Source: Flaccisagitta enflata (taxonomy: Eukaryota > Chaetognatha > Sagittoidea > Aphragmophora). Taken from it: a DNA stretch of 64,000 nucleotides. The position numbers were made by a program, and so were the translations under genes. Positions within the stretch are counted from its first letter, which is position 1. Each line of letters starts with the position of its first letter. Below the pieces are notes generated by a model. That model was not told where the DNA came from. It ran no database searches and was given only the letters and a program-made list of their open reading frames with translations. This document shows, in pieces, positions 35,295 to 46,582 of this stretch. The stretch lies in contig OZ231126.1 of NCBI GenBank assembly GCA_965153355.1, positions 38,812,001 to 38,876,000 of the forward strand, read 5' to 3'.

Positions 35295-38200
35295 TAAAGA
35301 TGTTGAAAAATGTTGAAAAATGTTGAAAGTGTTGAAAACGTTGAAAAAGTTGAAAAAGTTGAAAAAGTTGAAAAAGTTGAAAAAGTTGAAAATGTTGAAA
35401 AATGTTGAAAATGTTGAAAAAGTTGAAAGTGTTGAAAAATGTTGAAAATGTTGAAAAAGTTGAAAGTGTTGAAAAATGTTGAAAATGTTGAAAGTGTTGA
35501 AAATGTTGAAAAATGTTGAAAAATGTTGAAAAAGTGTTGAAAAATATTGAAAATGTTGAAAATGTTGAAAATGTTGAAAATGTTGAAAATGTTGAAAAAT
35601 GTTGAAAATGTTAAAAATGCTGAACATGTTGAAAAATGTTAAAAACATTGAAAAATAATGAAAACGTTGAAAAAGTTGGAAATGTTAAAAACATTGAAAA
35701 ATGTTGAAAAAGTTGAAAATGTTGAAAAATGTTGAAAAATGTAAAAAACATTAAAAAATGTTGAAAATGTTGAAAAAGTTGAAAATGTTAAAAATGCTGA
35801 AATTGTTGAAAATGTTGAAAAATGTTTAAAATGTTGAAAAAAATGAAAATGTTGAAAATGTTGAGAATGTTGAAAAATGTTGAAAATTGTTGATAATGTT
35901 GAAAATGTTGAAAATGTTGAAAAATGTTGAAAAATGTTGAAAATGTTGAAAATGTTGAAAAATGTTGAAAATGTTGAAAAAGTTGAAAATGTTGAAAAAT
36001 GTTGAAAATGTTGAAAATGTTGAAAAATGTTGAAAAATGTTGAAAATGTTGAAAAAGTTGAAAAATGTTGAAAAATGTTGAAAAAGTTGAAAGTGTTGAA
36101 AAATGTTGAAAATGTTGAAAAAGTTGAAAGTGTTGAAAAATGTTGAAAATGTTGAAAAAGTTGAAAAATGTTGAAAAATGTTTAAAAATGTTGAAAATGT
36201 TGAAAATGTTGAAAATGTTGAAAATGTTGAAAATGTTGAAAATGTTGAAAAATGTTGAAAATGTTGAACATGTTGAAAAATGTTAAAAACATTGAAAAAT
36301 AATGAAAATGTTGAAAAAGTTGGAAATGTTAAAAACATTGAAAAATGTTGAAAAAGTTGAAAATGTTGAAAAATGTAAAAAACATTGAAAAATGTTGAAA
36401 ATGTTGAAAAAGTTGAAAATGTTAAAAATGCTGAAATTGTTGAAAATGTTGAAAAATGTTGAAAATGTTGAAAAAAATGAAAATGTTAAGAAATGTTGAA
36501 AATGTTGAAAAATGTTGAAAATAATGAAAATGTTGAAAATGTTGAGAAAGTTGAAAAATGTTGAAAATTGTTGAAAATGTTTATAACATTGAAAAATGTA
36601 GAAAATGTTGAAAAAGTTGAAAATGTTTAAAATGTTGAAAATGTTGAAAATGTTGATAATGTTAAAAACATTGAAAAATGTTGAAAATGTTGAACAAGTT
36701 GAAAATATTGAAAATGTTGAAAAATGTTGAAAAATGTAAAAAACATTGAAAAATGTTGAAAATGTTGAAAAAGTTGAAAATGTTAAAAATGCTGAAATTG
36801 TTGAAAATGTTGAAAAATGTTTAAAATGTTGAAAAAAATGAAAATGTTGAAAATGTTGAGAATGTTGAAAAATGTTGAAAATTGTTGATAATGTTTAAAA
36901 GATTGAAAAATGTTGAAAAAGTTGAAAATGTTTAAAAATGTTGAAAATGTTGAAAGTGTTGAAAATGTTGAAAAAGTTGAAAAAGTTCAAAAAGTTGAAA
37001 AAGTTGAAAAAGTTGAAAATGTTGAAAAATGTTGAAAAATGTTGAAAAATGTTGAAAAATGTTGAAAATGTTGAAAGTGTTGAAAAATGTTGAAAATGTT
37101 GAAAATGTTGAAAGTGTTGAAAAATGTTGAAAATGTTGAAAATGTTGAAAATGTTGAAAGATGTTGAAAATGTTGAAAATGTTGAAAAATGTTGAAAAAT
37201 GTTTAAAAATGTTGAAAATGTTGAAAATGTTCAAAATGTTCAAAATGTTGAAAATGTTGAAAATGTTGAAAAATGTTGAAAATGTTGAACATGTTGAAAA
37301 ATGTTAAAAACATTGAAAAATAATGAAAATGTTGAAAAAGTTGGAAATGTTAAAAATGTTGAAAAAGTTGAAAAAGTTGAAAATGTTGAAAAATGTAAAA
37401 AACATTGAAAAATGTTGAAAATGTTGAAAAAGTTGAAAATGTTAAAAATGCTGAAATTGTTGAAAATGTTGAAAAATGTTGAAAATGTTGAAAAAAATGA
37501 AAATGTTAAGAAATGTTGAAAATGTTGAAAAATGTTGAAAATAATGAAAATGTTGAAAATGTTGAGAAAGTTGAAAAATGTTGAAAATTGTTGAAAATGT
37601 TTATAACATTGAAAAATGTAGAAAATGTTGAAAAAGTTGAAAATGTTTAAAATGTTGAAAATGTTGAAAATGTTGAAAATGTTGATAATGTTAAAAACAT
37701 TGAAAAATGTTGAAAATGTTGAACAAGTTGAAAATGTTGAAAATGTTGAAAAATGTTGAAAATGTTGAAAATGTTAAAAATGTTGAAAAATGTTGAAAAT
37801 AATGAAAGTGTTGAAAATGTTGAAAATTTTGAAAAAGTAAGAATGTTGAAAATGTTGAAAATGTTAAGAAATGTTGAAAATGTTGAAAAATGTTGAAAAA
37901 TATCGCAAAATGTCGAAAATGTAGAAAAAATGTTGAAAATTGGTAAAAAATGTTGAAAATATTAAGCATGTTAAAAGAAGTTGAAAATGTTGAAAATGTT
38001 GAAAATGTTGAAAATGTTGAAAATGTTTGAAAATGTTGAAAAATGTTGAGAAAAATTTTAAAAAATTTTGAAAAATGTTGAAAAATATTGAAAATGTTGA
38101 AAAATGTTGAAAAATGGTAAAAAATGTTGAAAATGTTTAAAAAAGTTGAAAATGTTGAAAATGTTAAAAATGTTGAAAGTGTTGAAAATGTTGAAAGTGT

Positions 38201-39240
38201 TGAAAATGTTGAAAAAGGTTGATAAATGTTGAAAATGTTGAAAAATGTTGGAAAATTTTGAGATTGTTGAAAAATGATGAAAAAGTTGGAAATGTTGAAA
38301 ATGTTGAAAATGTTGAAAATGTTAAAAACATTGAAAAATGATGAAAATGTTGAAAAAGTTGGAAATGTTAAAAACGGTGAAAATCTTAAAAATGTTGAAA
38401 ATAATGAAAATGTTAAAAATGTTAAGAAATCTTAAAAATGTTAAAAATGTTGAAAATGTTAAAAAAAGTTGAAAATGTTAAAAATGTTGAAAATGTTGAA
38501 AAATGTTGAAAATGTTAAAAATGTTGAGAACGTTGAAAAAGTTGAAAATGTTGAAAATGTTGAAAATGTTGAAAATGTTGAAAATGTTGAAAAATGTTGA
38601 AAATGTTAAAAACATTGAAAAATATTGAAAATGTTGAAAAAGTTAAAAATGTTGAAAATGTTAAGAAATGTTGAAAATGTTGAAAGTGTTGAAAATGTTG
38701 AAAGTGTTGAAAATGTTGAAAATTGTTGAAAATGTTGAAAGTGTTGAATATGTTGAAAAATGTTGAAAAAGTTGCAAAAGTTGAAAATGTTTAAAAATGT
38801 TTAAAAATGTTGAAAAATTTTGAAAAATGTTGAAAATGTTGAAAGTGTTGAAAATGTTGAAAATGTTGAAAAATGTTGAAAATGTTGAAAAATGTTGAAA
38901 AATGTTGAAAATGTTGAAAATGCTGAAAATGTTGAAAAATGTTGAAAAATGTTGAAAATGTTGAAAATGTAGATAATGTTGAAAATGTTGAAAAATGTTG
39001 AGAATGTTGAAAAATGTTGAAAAATGTTGAAAAATGGTAAAAAATGTTGAAAATGTTGAAAATATCAAAAAATGTCTTAAATGTTTAAAAATGGTAAAAA
39101 ATATTGAAAATGTTGAAAATGTTAAAAAAAGTTGAAAAAGTTGAAAATGTTGAAAATGTTGGAAGTGTTGAAAATGTTTAAAGTGTTGAAAATGTAAAAA
39201 AGGTTGAAAAATGTTTAAAATGTTGAAAAATGTTGAAAAA
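35295..39240. repeat. TTGAAAATG minisatellite, 3.9 kb
   Basis: Several hundred copies of a 9- to 10-bp unit, TTGAAAATG or TTGAAAAATG, with TTGAAAAAG, TTAAAAATG and AATGTAAAAAAC variants. Blocks of about 680 bp are themselves repeated (compare 36240-36560 with 37270-37540). Minus-strand frames give Phe-Asn-Ile/Gln-His-Phe strings that are not credible proteins. Confidence 0.93.
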
Positions 39241-39605
39241 TTTGGCTGACTAAGGCCGACTAAGGCAATTTGGCCGACTAAGGCCGACTAAGGCACGATC
39301 GGATACGGCCTTAATCAGGGTAAGACCAAAAAAGCCCGACAGGACAACAGTCGCCTGCCTCATAGTACATTCAATGATTAATGACTTGACAAATTAAAAC
39401 ACATTCAAATAATTTAATTCAGACTGACGTTAATACCACGAAAAGCGAAGCGCCGCCCTCCAAGTTTGTCGTCGTCGGCAACACGCTATGTAAGTATATG
39501 GCAACGACTGAAGTCAATCATACCAATAACGGAAATTCAGCGTGAATGATTATCGTTACGCGAGTATTACACATCCAATACATGTATTTAATTTTATTTC
39601 TTCAG
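39241..39605. other. Intron-like sequence upstream of the exon
   Basis: A short repeat of gccgactaaggc occurs at 39246-39292. A possible upstream exon end is seen at 39489, where cacgctat is followed by GTAAGTAT, but its phase does not clearly fit the next exon. The stretch ends in a pyrimidine-rich acceptor (tttatttcttcag) at 39605. Confidence 0.4.
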
Positions 39606-39811
39606 TTGACATACGTGCTTACCCACTTTCGGCGCCGGGAAACCGAAGCGGAAAAGGCCTTGGAGAAAGCGGTCGCGAAGGCGAAGGCAGAACTGCAGCT
39701 TGCCAACGTCGCCAAACGGAAGTTGGCAGAGGAATTGGCCTCAACCAAATCTCGTTTGAAAGACATGACGAGGGAAAAGAAAGTCGCGTTGGACCGATGT
39801 GACAGACTTAC
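39606..39811 (+). CDS. Internal exon of a coiled-coil protein
   Basis: The 206-bp segment is bounded by TTTATTTCTTCAG on the left and AC|GTAAGTGT on the right, good eukaryotic acceptor and donor matches. It starts in phase 0 and ends with two bases of a codon. The frame encodes about 68 residues, highly charged and Ala/Lys/Glu/Arg rich (EAEKALEKAVAKAKAELQLA, AKRKLAEELASTKSRLKDM), with heptad-like hydrophobic spacing over about 50 residues, so a long helix or coiled coil is expected. Codon choice is GC-rich, unlike the AT-rich flanks, which supports real coding. The protein family is not recognised; Ski/Dach-type or other coiled coils are only guesses. It is the only convincing host exon in the window, stranded between two minisatellites. 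Confidence 0.65.
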
Positions 39812-40745
39812 GTAAGTGTCAAGTTAGTTATTGTTTAGCGAAAAGACTGACTGTAGACAAAACAAAGGAACGAGGATGAAATTGTGGAATCAGGCGAGGG
39901 GATCTTTTCCTTTTAAACTACCAAGCCTATTGGACCAACTTATTGGGGTGGTAGTGAAGAATGGGTGAGGGGGTGGGTCGATGAATGAATGGGGGATCCT
40001 TGAGTGGATGGGTAGATCACCGTAGATGGGTGCTGCTTGCGAGTAAAAACTTTTTAAAACCCTTCGTTTGGATCCACGTAAACTCGATAATTTTTCTCCA
40101 TTTATCTATTCATTCATTCATTCATTCATTCATTCATTCATTTTATTGAAAGAGTTTTTGGACTTAGATTATAGAATTTGACTGCAAAAAACTCAATTGG
40201 AAGTAATATACAATATTTATGCAAATTTGGTCAAAAAGTAGTGGAGTTGGCTTGAGGACAATATTAGGAAAAAACAAGCTGGTGGATTTGGATTTTTTTA
40301 GCCCAAATCCCTTAAATAACATCTAATAAGCATAACCCAAGTTCAGGATACCTTGGGAAAATTCATTTTTTGGATATATTCATGATAGATTTGGGGTTGT
40401 CAAGCTTCAAAAATCCATATTTGACAAGGTAGTGGTAGGTAAAAGGGGTAAATTGGTCATTTTGTAGGCAGTTCAGCCCAAAATTCCATTTTTTAGTCAA
40501 AGTACAATGTTCAAGGAGGATGCACACCAAAAATCATCAATGTGGTTGCATTTTTACAACTGTGACACAGCTGTAAAAATGCTCAAAATACCCCCTAATG
40601 TTTCAGACTCAGCCTATTGTCTCCCTTCACCATTTGTCACTGTCGCGTATTTGTCCCCCGCAACGGGGCGTCTACCCAGACCGGCGCAATATGACAACGC
40701 GTGATTCGAAGAACCAACTCGTGACTGTATTGGCGAATGTCAACA
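39812..40745. other. Intron-like sequence downstream of the exon
   Basis: Contains a short (CATT)n at 40107-40142 and otherwise unremarkable sequence. A frame at 40507-40704 has no recognised domain. Confidence 0.4.
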
Positions 40746-40747
40746 GT

Positions 40748-40914
40748 ATCATAATATCATTGTGATCATCATCGTCATCATCATCATCATCATCAAGACT
40801 AACCAAATGGTCGGGACGGTATCCGGAAGACGTACAGAGAATCAGAAAGAAATAATCAAATGATAAAATAATAAAAGACAGAGACGCAAAACTAGAGCTA
40901 AGGCTAGACTAAAG
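40748..40914. repeat. Direct repeat (about 165 bp), right copy at gap
   Basis: Near-identical to 35086-35252 and ends exactly at the run of N. In the left copy this sequence continues into the TTGAAAATG array, so the gap probably hides another repeat start. Confidence 0.88.
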
Positions 40915-40924
40915 NNNNNNNNNN
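40915..40924. other. Assembly gap (10 N)
   Basis: Ten N bases. The true distance is unknown, and repeats lie on both sides. Confidence 1.
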
Positions 40925-42965
40925 AAATTAGTAGTAAGTGTCTGCTGGGTATCTACTGGACCCATCCCAAATTAGTAGAAGGTGCCTGCTAGATATTCAT
41001 AGTCAGTACAACATTAAGTATTTAGTGTCTGCTGGGTGTCTGCTGGATCCATCCCCAGCAAAGTAGTAGGTGCCTGCTGGGTGTCTGCTGGATCCATCCC
41101 CCAGCTAGTGGTAGGTGTCTGCTGGGTGTCTACTGGTCCAATCCCCACATTAGTAGAAGGTGCCTGATGGACATTCCTAGTAGTCAGTACAACACGGTGT
41201 TAAACTGGTGTCTGCTGGGTGTCACTGGTTGTGCAAAATTAGTGGTAGGTGTCTGCTGGGTGTCTGCTGAGTCCATCCCCAACAAGTAGAAGGGTGCCTG
41301 CTAGACATTCTGGCCTGGTCAGTACAATTAAGTATTTGGTGTCTGCTGGGTGTCTGCTGGATCCATCCCCAGCACAAGAGTAAGGTGTCTGCTGGGTGTC
41401 TGCTGGATCCATCCCCAACACAGTAGTAGGTGTCTGCTGGGTGTCTGCTGGTACAATGCAATGAAGTAGAAGGTGCCTGCTAGACATTATAGAGTCAGTA
41501 CAGCGCTATGTGCCTATGGAGTGTCTGATAGGTGTCTGCTGGATCCATCCCCAACATAGTAGTAGGTGTCTGCTGGGTGTCTGCTGGTCCAATCCCCACA
41601 TTAGTAGAAGGTGCCTGCTAGACATTCATAGTCAGTACAACGTTAAGTATTTGGTGTCTGCTGGGTGTCTGCTGGACCCATCCCCAACTCAGCAGTAAGT
41701 GTCTGCTGGGTGTCTGCTGAGTCCATCCCCAACTTAGTAGAAGGTGCCTGCTAGACATTCATAGTCAGTACAACGTTAAGTATTTGGTGTCTGCTGGGTG
41801 TCTGCTGGATCCATCCCCAACTTAGTAGTAGGTGTCTGCTGGGTGTCTGCTGGATCCATCCCCAACTTAGTAGTAGGTGTCTGCTGGGTGTCTGCTGGTA
41901 CAATCCCCACATTAGTAGAAGGTGCCTGCTAGACATTTATAGTCAGTACAGCGCTAAGTACTAGGTGTCTGATGGGTGTCTGCTGGATCCATCCCCAACA
42001 TAGTAGTAGGTGTCTGCTGGGTGTCTGCTGGTCCAATCCCCACATTAGTAGAAGGTGCCTGATGGACATTCATAGTCAGTACAACGTTAATTATTTGGTG
42101 TCTGCTGGGTGTCTGCTGGACCCATCCCCAAATTAGTAGTAGGTGTCTGCTGGGTGTCTGCTGGACCCATCCCCAAATTAGTAGAAGGTGCCTGCTAGAT
42201 ATTCATAGTCAGTACAACGTTAAGTATTTGGTGTCTGCTGGGTGTCTGCTGGATCCATCCCCAACTTAGTAGTAGGTGTCTGCTGGGTGTCTGCTGGATC
42301 CATCCCCAACTTTGTAGTAGGTGTCTGCTGGGTGTCTGCTGGTCCAATCCCAACATTAGTAGAAGGTGCCTGATGGACATTCATAGTCAGTACAACGTTA
42401 ATTATTTGGTGTCTGCTGGGTGTCTGCTGGACCCATCCCCAAATTAGTAGTAGGTGTCTGCTGGGTGTCTGCTGGACCCATCCCCAAATTAGTAGAAGGT
42501 GCCTGCTAGATATTCATAGTCAGTACAACGTTAAGTATTTGGTGTCTGCTGGGTGTCTGCTGGATCCATCCCCAACTTAGTAGTAGGTGCCTGCTGGGTG
42601 TCTGCTGGATCCATCCCCAACTTAGTAGTAGGTGTCTGCTGGGTGTCTGCTGGTCCAATCCCCACATTAGTAGAAGGTGCCTGCTAGACATTCATAGTCA
42701 GTACAACGTTAAGTTTTTGGTGTCTGATGGGTGTCTGCTGGATCCATCCCCAACTTAGTAGTAGGTGTCTGCTGGGTGTCTGCTGGTCCAATCCCCACAT
42801 TAGTAGAAGGTGCCTGCTAGACATTCATAGTCAGTACAACGTTAAGTATTTGGTGTCTGCTGGGTGTCTGCTGCATCCATCCCCAACTTAGTAGTAGGTG
42901 TCTGCTGGGTGTCTGCTGGATTCATCCCCATGGCTCTTATTTTTGGTGTCTGCTGAGGTGCCTGC
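40925..42965. repeat. GTGTCTGCTGG higher-order minisatellite
   Basis: About 2 kb built of an approximately 45-bp unit: GGTGTCTGCTGGGTGTCTGC, then tggatccatccccaacttag and tagta. Inside it an 11- to 12-bp motif is doubled. Every two to four units there is a variant block agaaggtgcctgctagacat, tcatagtcagtacaacgtta, making a longer higher-order period. Frames through it are artefacts of the repeat. Confidence 0.92.
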
Positions 42966-43455
42966 TAGATCCATCCCCAAAAGAAGGAAAATTTTAGTGG
43001 AGGTGTCTGATGAGTCCAAGTGTCTGCTAGATCACAGGTACCAAGAAAAGACCTGATAAATATGGCGGACCGAAGGAGACCATATCCATCTGGGCACCAT
43101 CTCATACTCCCCATATACCAAAAATAGCAAGCAACTGAAACTCTCTCCTTCCTGAAACAACACTTTTGAAATATCTTATGTCAACCCCAAATTCTCAAAC
43201 TCAAAAACTGTAGTATTCATCTCAATGTTACAGAAAAACAAATCACAAATCACAAATCACCAATGCTACTCTCCGGTGATTTATTGAATTTTGGTTACAA
43301 AAGTAGCAATCATTGCCCTAACTACATTTGGTAGGCAGTATGCTTTTGGGTTAGATTGCGAAGAAATGCTTTTTTAAGATTCTCTATGGAAAACTAGGAG
43401 TGGTGCGCGTATTAACCAGTCAGTGAGGATTCACGAGGCCCTCTTCCATTTATTT
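42966..43455. other. No feature recognised
   Basis: Unremarkable sequence. A short triplicated acaaatcaca phrase is at 43237-43260. Confidence 0.3.
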
Positions 43456-43458
43456 CAG

Positions 43459-43730
43459 TTTGGGTATAGTGAGGGATATTGTTCCACTTGTCATGCACTG
43501 GGCTTTGGAGTTATGGGAACTCGATGATGCCTTCGTCTTTGCTATGTAACGGGTCGGGGCCTTCAGGGGAATGGGAAGTGGACACAATGCTAATTGAAGT
43601 CCAGGCGCTCCTAAGACTCTTTGGAGTATTAGGGAGGAAAGATTTTAGTGCAGCGATAACCCAGTACGTGACTCGTGACAGTGAGCAGGCCTTCAAAAGC
43701 GGTTTGTGGAAACGTTATTGTATTTGAGGC
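43459..43730 (+). pseudogene. Possible decayed coding segment, unrecognised
   Basis: After an acceptor-like TTTATTTCAG at 43458, one frame reads LGIVRDIVPLVMHWALELWE, LDDAFVFAM and then stops at about 43548. A second frame then reads TMLIEVQALLRLFGVLGRKD, FSAAITQYVTRDSEQAF to a stop at 43727. Both look more protein-like than the surroundings, as if one gene had suffered a frameshift. The family is not recognised. It could also be chance. Confidence 0.25.
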
Positions 43731-43794
43731 AATAAGAACCACATTTGCTCTCTTGATGGGAAGTTTAAGAACTAATGACACCAACATTGGACGT

Positions 43795-44245
43795 TGATAA
43801 GTTCGTCCGTTCGTCCGTCAGTTAGTCATTCGTTTGTCAGCCCGCAGGTTGGTTGGTCGGTCCACGAAATTTATACTTTCTAGCCTTTTAAAGCTCATTC
43901 CGTGGTCAATGTGAGGGATTCTACGTCTTCCCGTTTGTCTGCAAGCACTTCTCCGGTTCGGTCATGTCGTTCTTTTAAACCGTTTGACTAGTATGTACAA
44001 CATAGGTTCATGATATACACATGCCTCATTTTTATGAGGGAGGATCGAGAGCACGAAGAAACGACATATAATTGCTTTCTAAGCGTCAAAACACAGACAT
44101 TGTTATTCACGGTAAATTTGCATAAAGAGAAAAAAGAAGGTTAGGTGAAAAAAAATAACTCAAATATGGATAAGGAGATGAAATTGAGGGAGAAGAAGGA
44201 ACGATGTGACAAAGAGATTTAGAAAAAAATATCCCTTTACACTTA
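43795..44245. other. Family C core fragment and unrecognised sequence
   Basis: A GTCC/GTTC core (gttcgtccgttcgtccgtca) with ggttggttggtcggtcc lies at 43800-43862, without clear ends. The remainder is unremarkable. Confidence 0.4.
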
Positions 44246-44249
44246 CATA

Positions 44250-44250
44250 C

Positions 44251-44333
<83 letters not shown>

Positions 44334-44335
44334 CA
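44250..44335. repeat. (CA)n microsatellite
   Basis: About 80 bp of CA. Confidence 0.95.
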
Positions 44336-44452
44336 CAATCAAAAAGCCATGAATACACAAACACACAATTAGTATGCAGAGATTGGTTGGAGCAATCACG
44401 GTTTTTGTGCCCTGATAAAGGTCGTAATAAGAAAGAATGTGCTCCGGAAAAA

Positions 44453-44632
<180 letters not shown>

Positions 44633-45990
44633 GCGAATGAGCGCGGAGTTTTCCTGAATTCATGTGACTAACGGGTAACCGCGTCTGATTCCAGTCAAAG
44701 ATCAAAGCAAGTCTACAACGCCTCTGAAAATGATGACAACAACAGAAGAGAGCAAAGGGTCTTGCAATGTATACTCTCAGAAGTCAAACGAACTGTTTCC
44801 TGGCTTAGGGAAGCACAGCGTTGCATTGGCAGGAGGTGACACGATGCCTTGAAAAAAATTGGGATGAATGGTGTATGAGATAACGCTGGTTGGGGGATTC
44901 ATGCTGTAATTCGTAAGCGCCCGGGCCTTATCTGAAAAAAAAAAAATACACGGCAGTAACCACTCTGTTAGTGTTTCATGTGAAAGAGCGTATTTCTTTC
45001 TGCCAGGTGAACGCAGACATTTGCTCCGGGTAGTTGACTCCATATAGTATTGACAAAGATGACAAGTTTTTCATATAATGAAAAAGTTAAACAAGCGCCC
45101 AAAAGGATCAACAGATTGACCTAACCGACCGACCGACTGTCGGAAAAATGGTTCACGAATTTGCGACTAAAATGCGACCAAAACATAAACATAATGATTG
45201 AGTATCGATACAGAATACTATATTATGTTGTCGCACTTCACTAACAAAAAGCAATGTTATGACAAAATTGGATTAATGACAAAGGAGAAGGCAATGTTTT
45301 CCCGTACAAACATCCTCAAGCCAAGAAAAATACACTTCGTATATGGTCATATACTGAAGAAAAAAAGAAGCAAGGTATGGGAAAAGAAATGAGCAGCAAC
45401 AAGTAAGGAGAATTGAGTTCAAAACAATCGAAGCATGTTTGAGAGATAGAGATGAAAATGTTGAAAATAAAAAAATTACAAAGAAGGATAGATAGAATGA
45501 AAGGTGGGTAGATAAATGGAAAAAATATGATGATCCAGAAATGAAGAAATTGTGTTCTTGTTGATTTGGAGGAAAGAATTAAGAAGAGCACAATGCAATG
45601 GAGGAAGATAGAGTGTCTTATTTCTTTCTTTTTCTATCCTTTCTTTCAGGATGAATCATTGCTACCAAAATATAATTTCAATCCTTAGTAAATGTATAAG
45701 AAATAATATGAAATGAATGAGCTTTTGAATCACAAACATAAGTAGAGTTTAAAGATAAAACAAAAATCAGAGCAGGTTTACATCAAATAGGAAATTCAAC
45801 TTTCTATATAAAATAGTAGGCACATGTATCAAGAGCGAATAGATGTGTGTTGTATTTTCCCTGTGCTAAAAAACCGACCCATTGTTTGATTTTGATAAGG
45901 ATGCAAGGGCTGATTCCACTTTATGTAGATCGGTATACAAGCGTAACTGATAAGCTGGATTTTTTTTTTCTAAAATGAGATTAGGATGAA
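44633..45990. other. No gene recognised
   Basis: About 1.36 kb of mixed AT-rich sequence. A short accgaccgaccgact family C core with tttgcgactaaaatgcgacc lies at 45123-45182. Open frames have no recognised domains. Confidence 0.35.
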
Positions 45991-45994
45991 ACAG

Positions 45995-46215
45995 GTAACG
46001 CGGGGTTAGAATACCGTCGGGGATGGATGGGCAGGGGCGCACAAGCCCCGTCTACCAGACGTCCCCTTCCTCAACCCTCTTCCAAATCCCCCTCCAAACA
46101 CACACACGATATCTAAAAAATGGCTTTTTCACACTTTTCAACTCAAGCCTAATTTACGAACCGACGGACGGATGGACCAACGAATGGACAAAGCCTGTTA
46201 TAGCAACACTAGTAC
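45995..46215 (+). mobile_element. Family C variant with GTAACGCG hairpin start
   Basis: Begins GTAACGCGGGGTTAG, then gggatggatgggcaggggcg, a GACGGACGGATGGACC core at 46159-46190, and the 3' part aaagcctgttatagcaacac, ending gtgactataaaa. Confidence 0.55.
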
Positions 46216-46302
46216 GTGACTATAAAAGTGATTTGGAAGAAAGGCGTTAAGAGAGATTCGAGGTGCGAGACGAATAACAATGGGGCGAAAGGGAATAAAC
46301 AA

Positions 46303-46400
46303 GTAACGCGGGGTTACACTTTCGTCTTGGACGGGTGGACAGGGGCCCACTATCCCTCCCCCCTCTGTACCCCCTTTCATACCTCCCTTCCACGCCCCCT

Positions 46401-46497
<97 letters not shown>

Positions 46498-46582
46498 CTC
46501 ACGAACGCACGCACAAACACCAGGTATCTTAAATGCGCGATTTCGAACTGGAGCGTGAGGGACGGACCAAGGGATGCATTGC
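46303..46582 (+). mobile_element. Family C variant carrying a CA/CGCA tract
   Basis: Begins with the stem GTAACGCGGGGTTAC, continues gacgggtggacaggggccca, an expanded (CA)n and (GCAC)n tract at 46401-46515, and a degenerate GGACGGACC end. This is a microsatellite expansion inside a mobile element core. Confidence 0.55.

Noticed and set aside
35022-39068. Minus-strand frames rich in Phe, Asn, Gln, His
   Set aside because: They are pure translation of the TTGAAAATG repeat, with no domain, codon bias or signal supporting a gene.
40507-40704. 65-codon frame downstream of the exon
   Set aside because: No domain or splice context was recognised and the length is within chance expectation.
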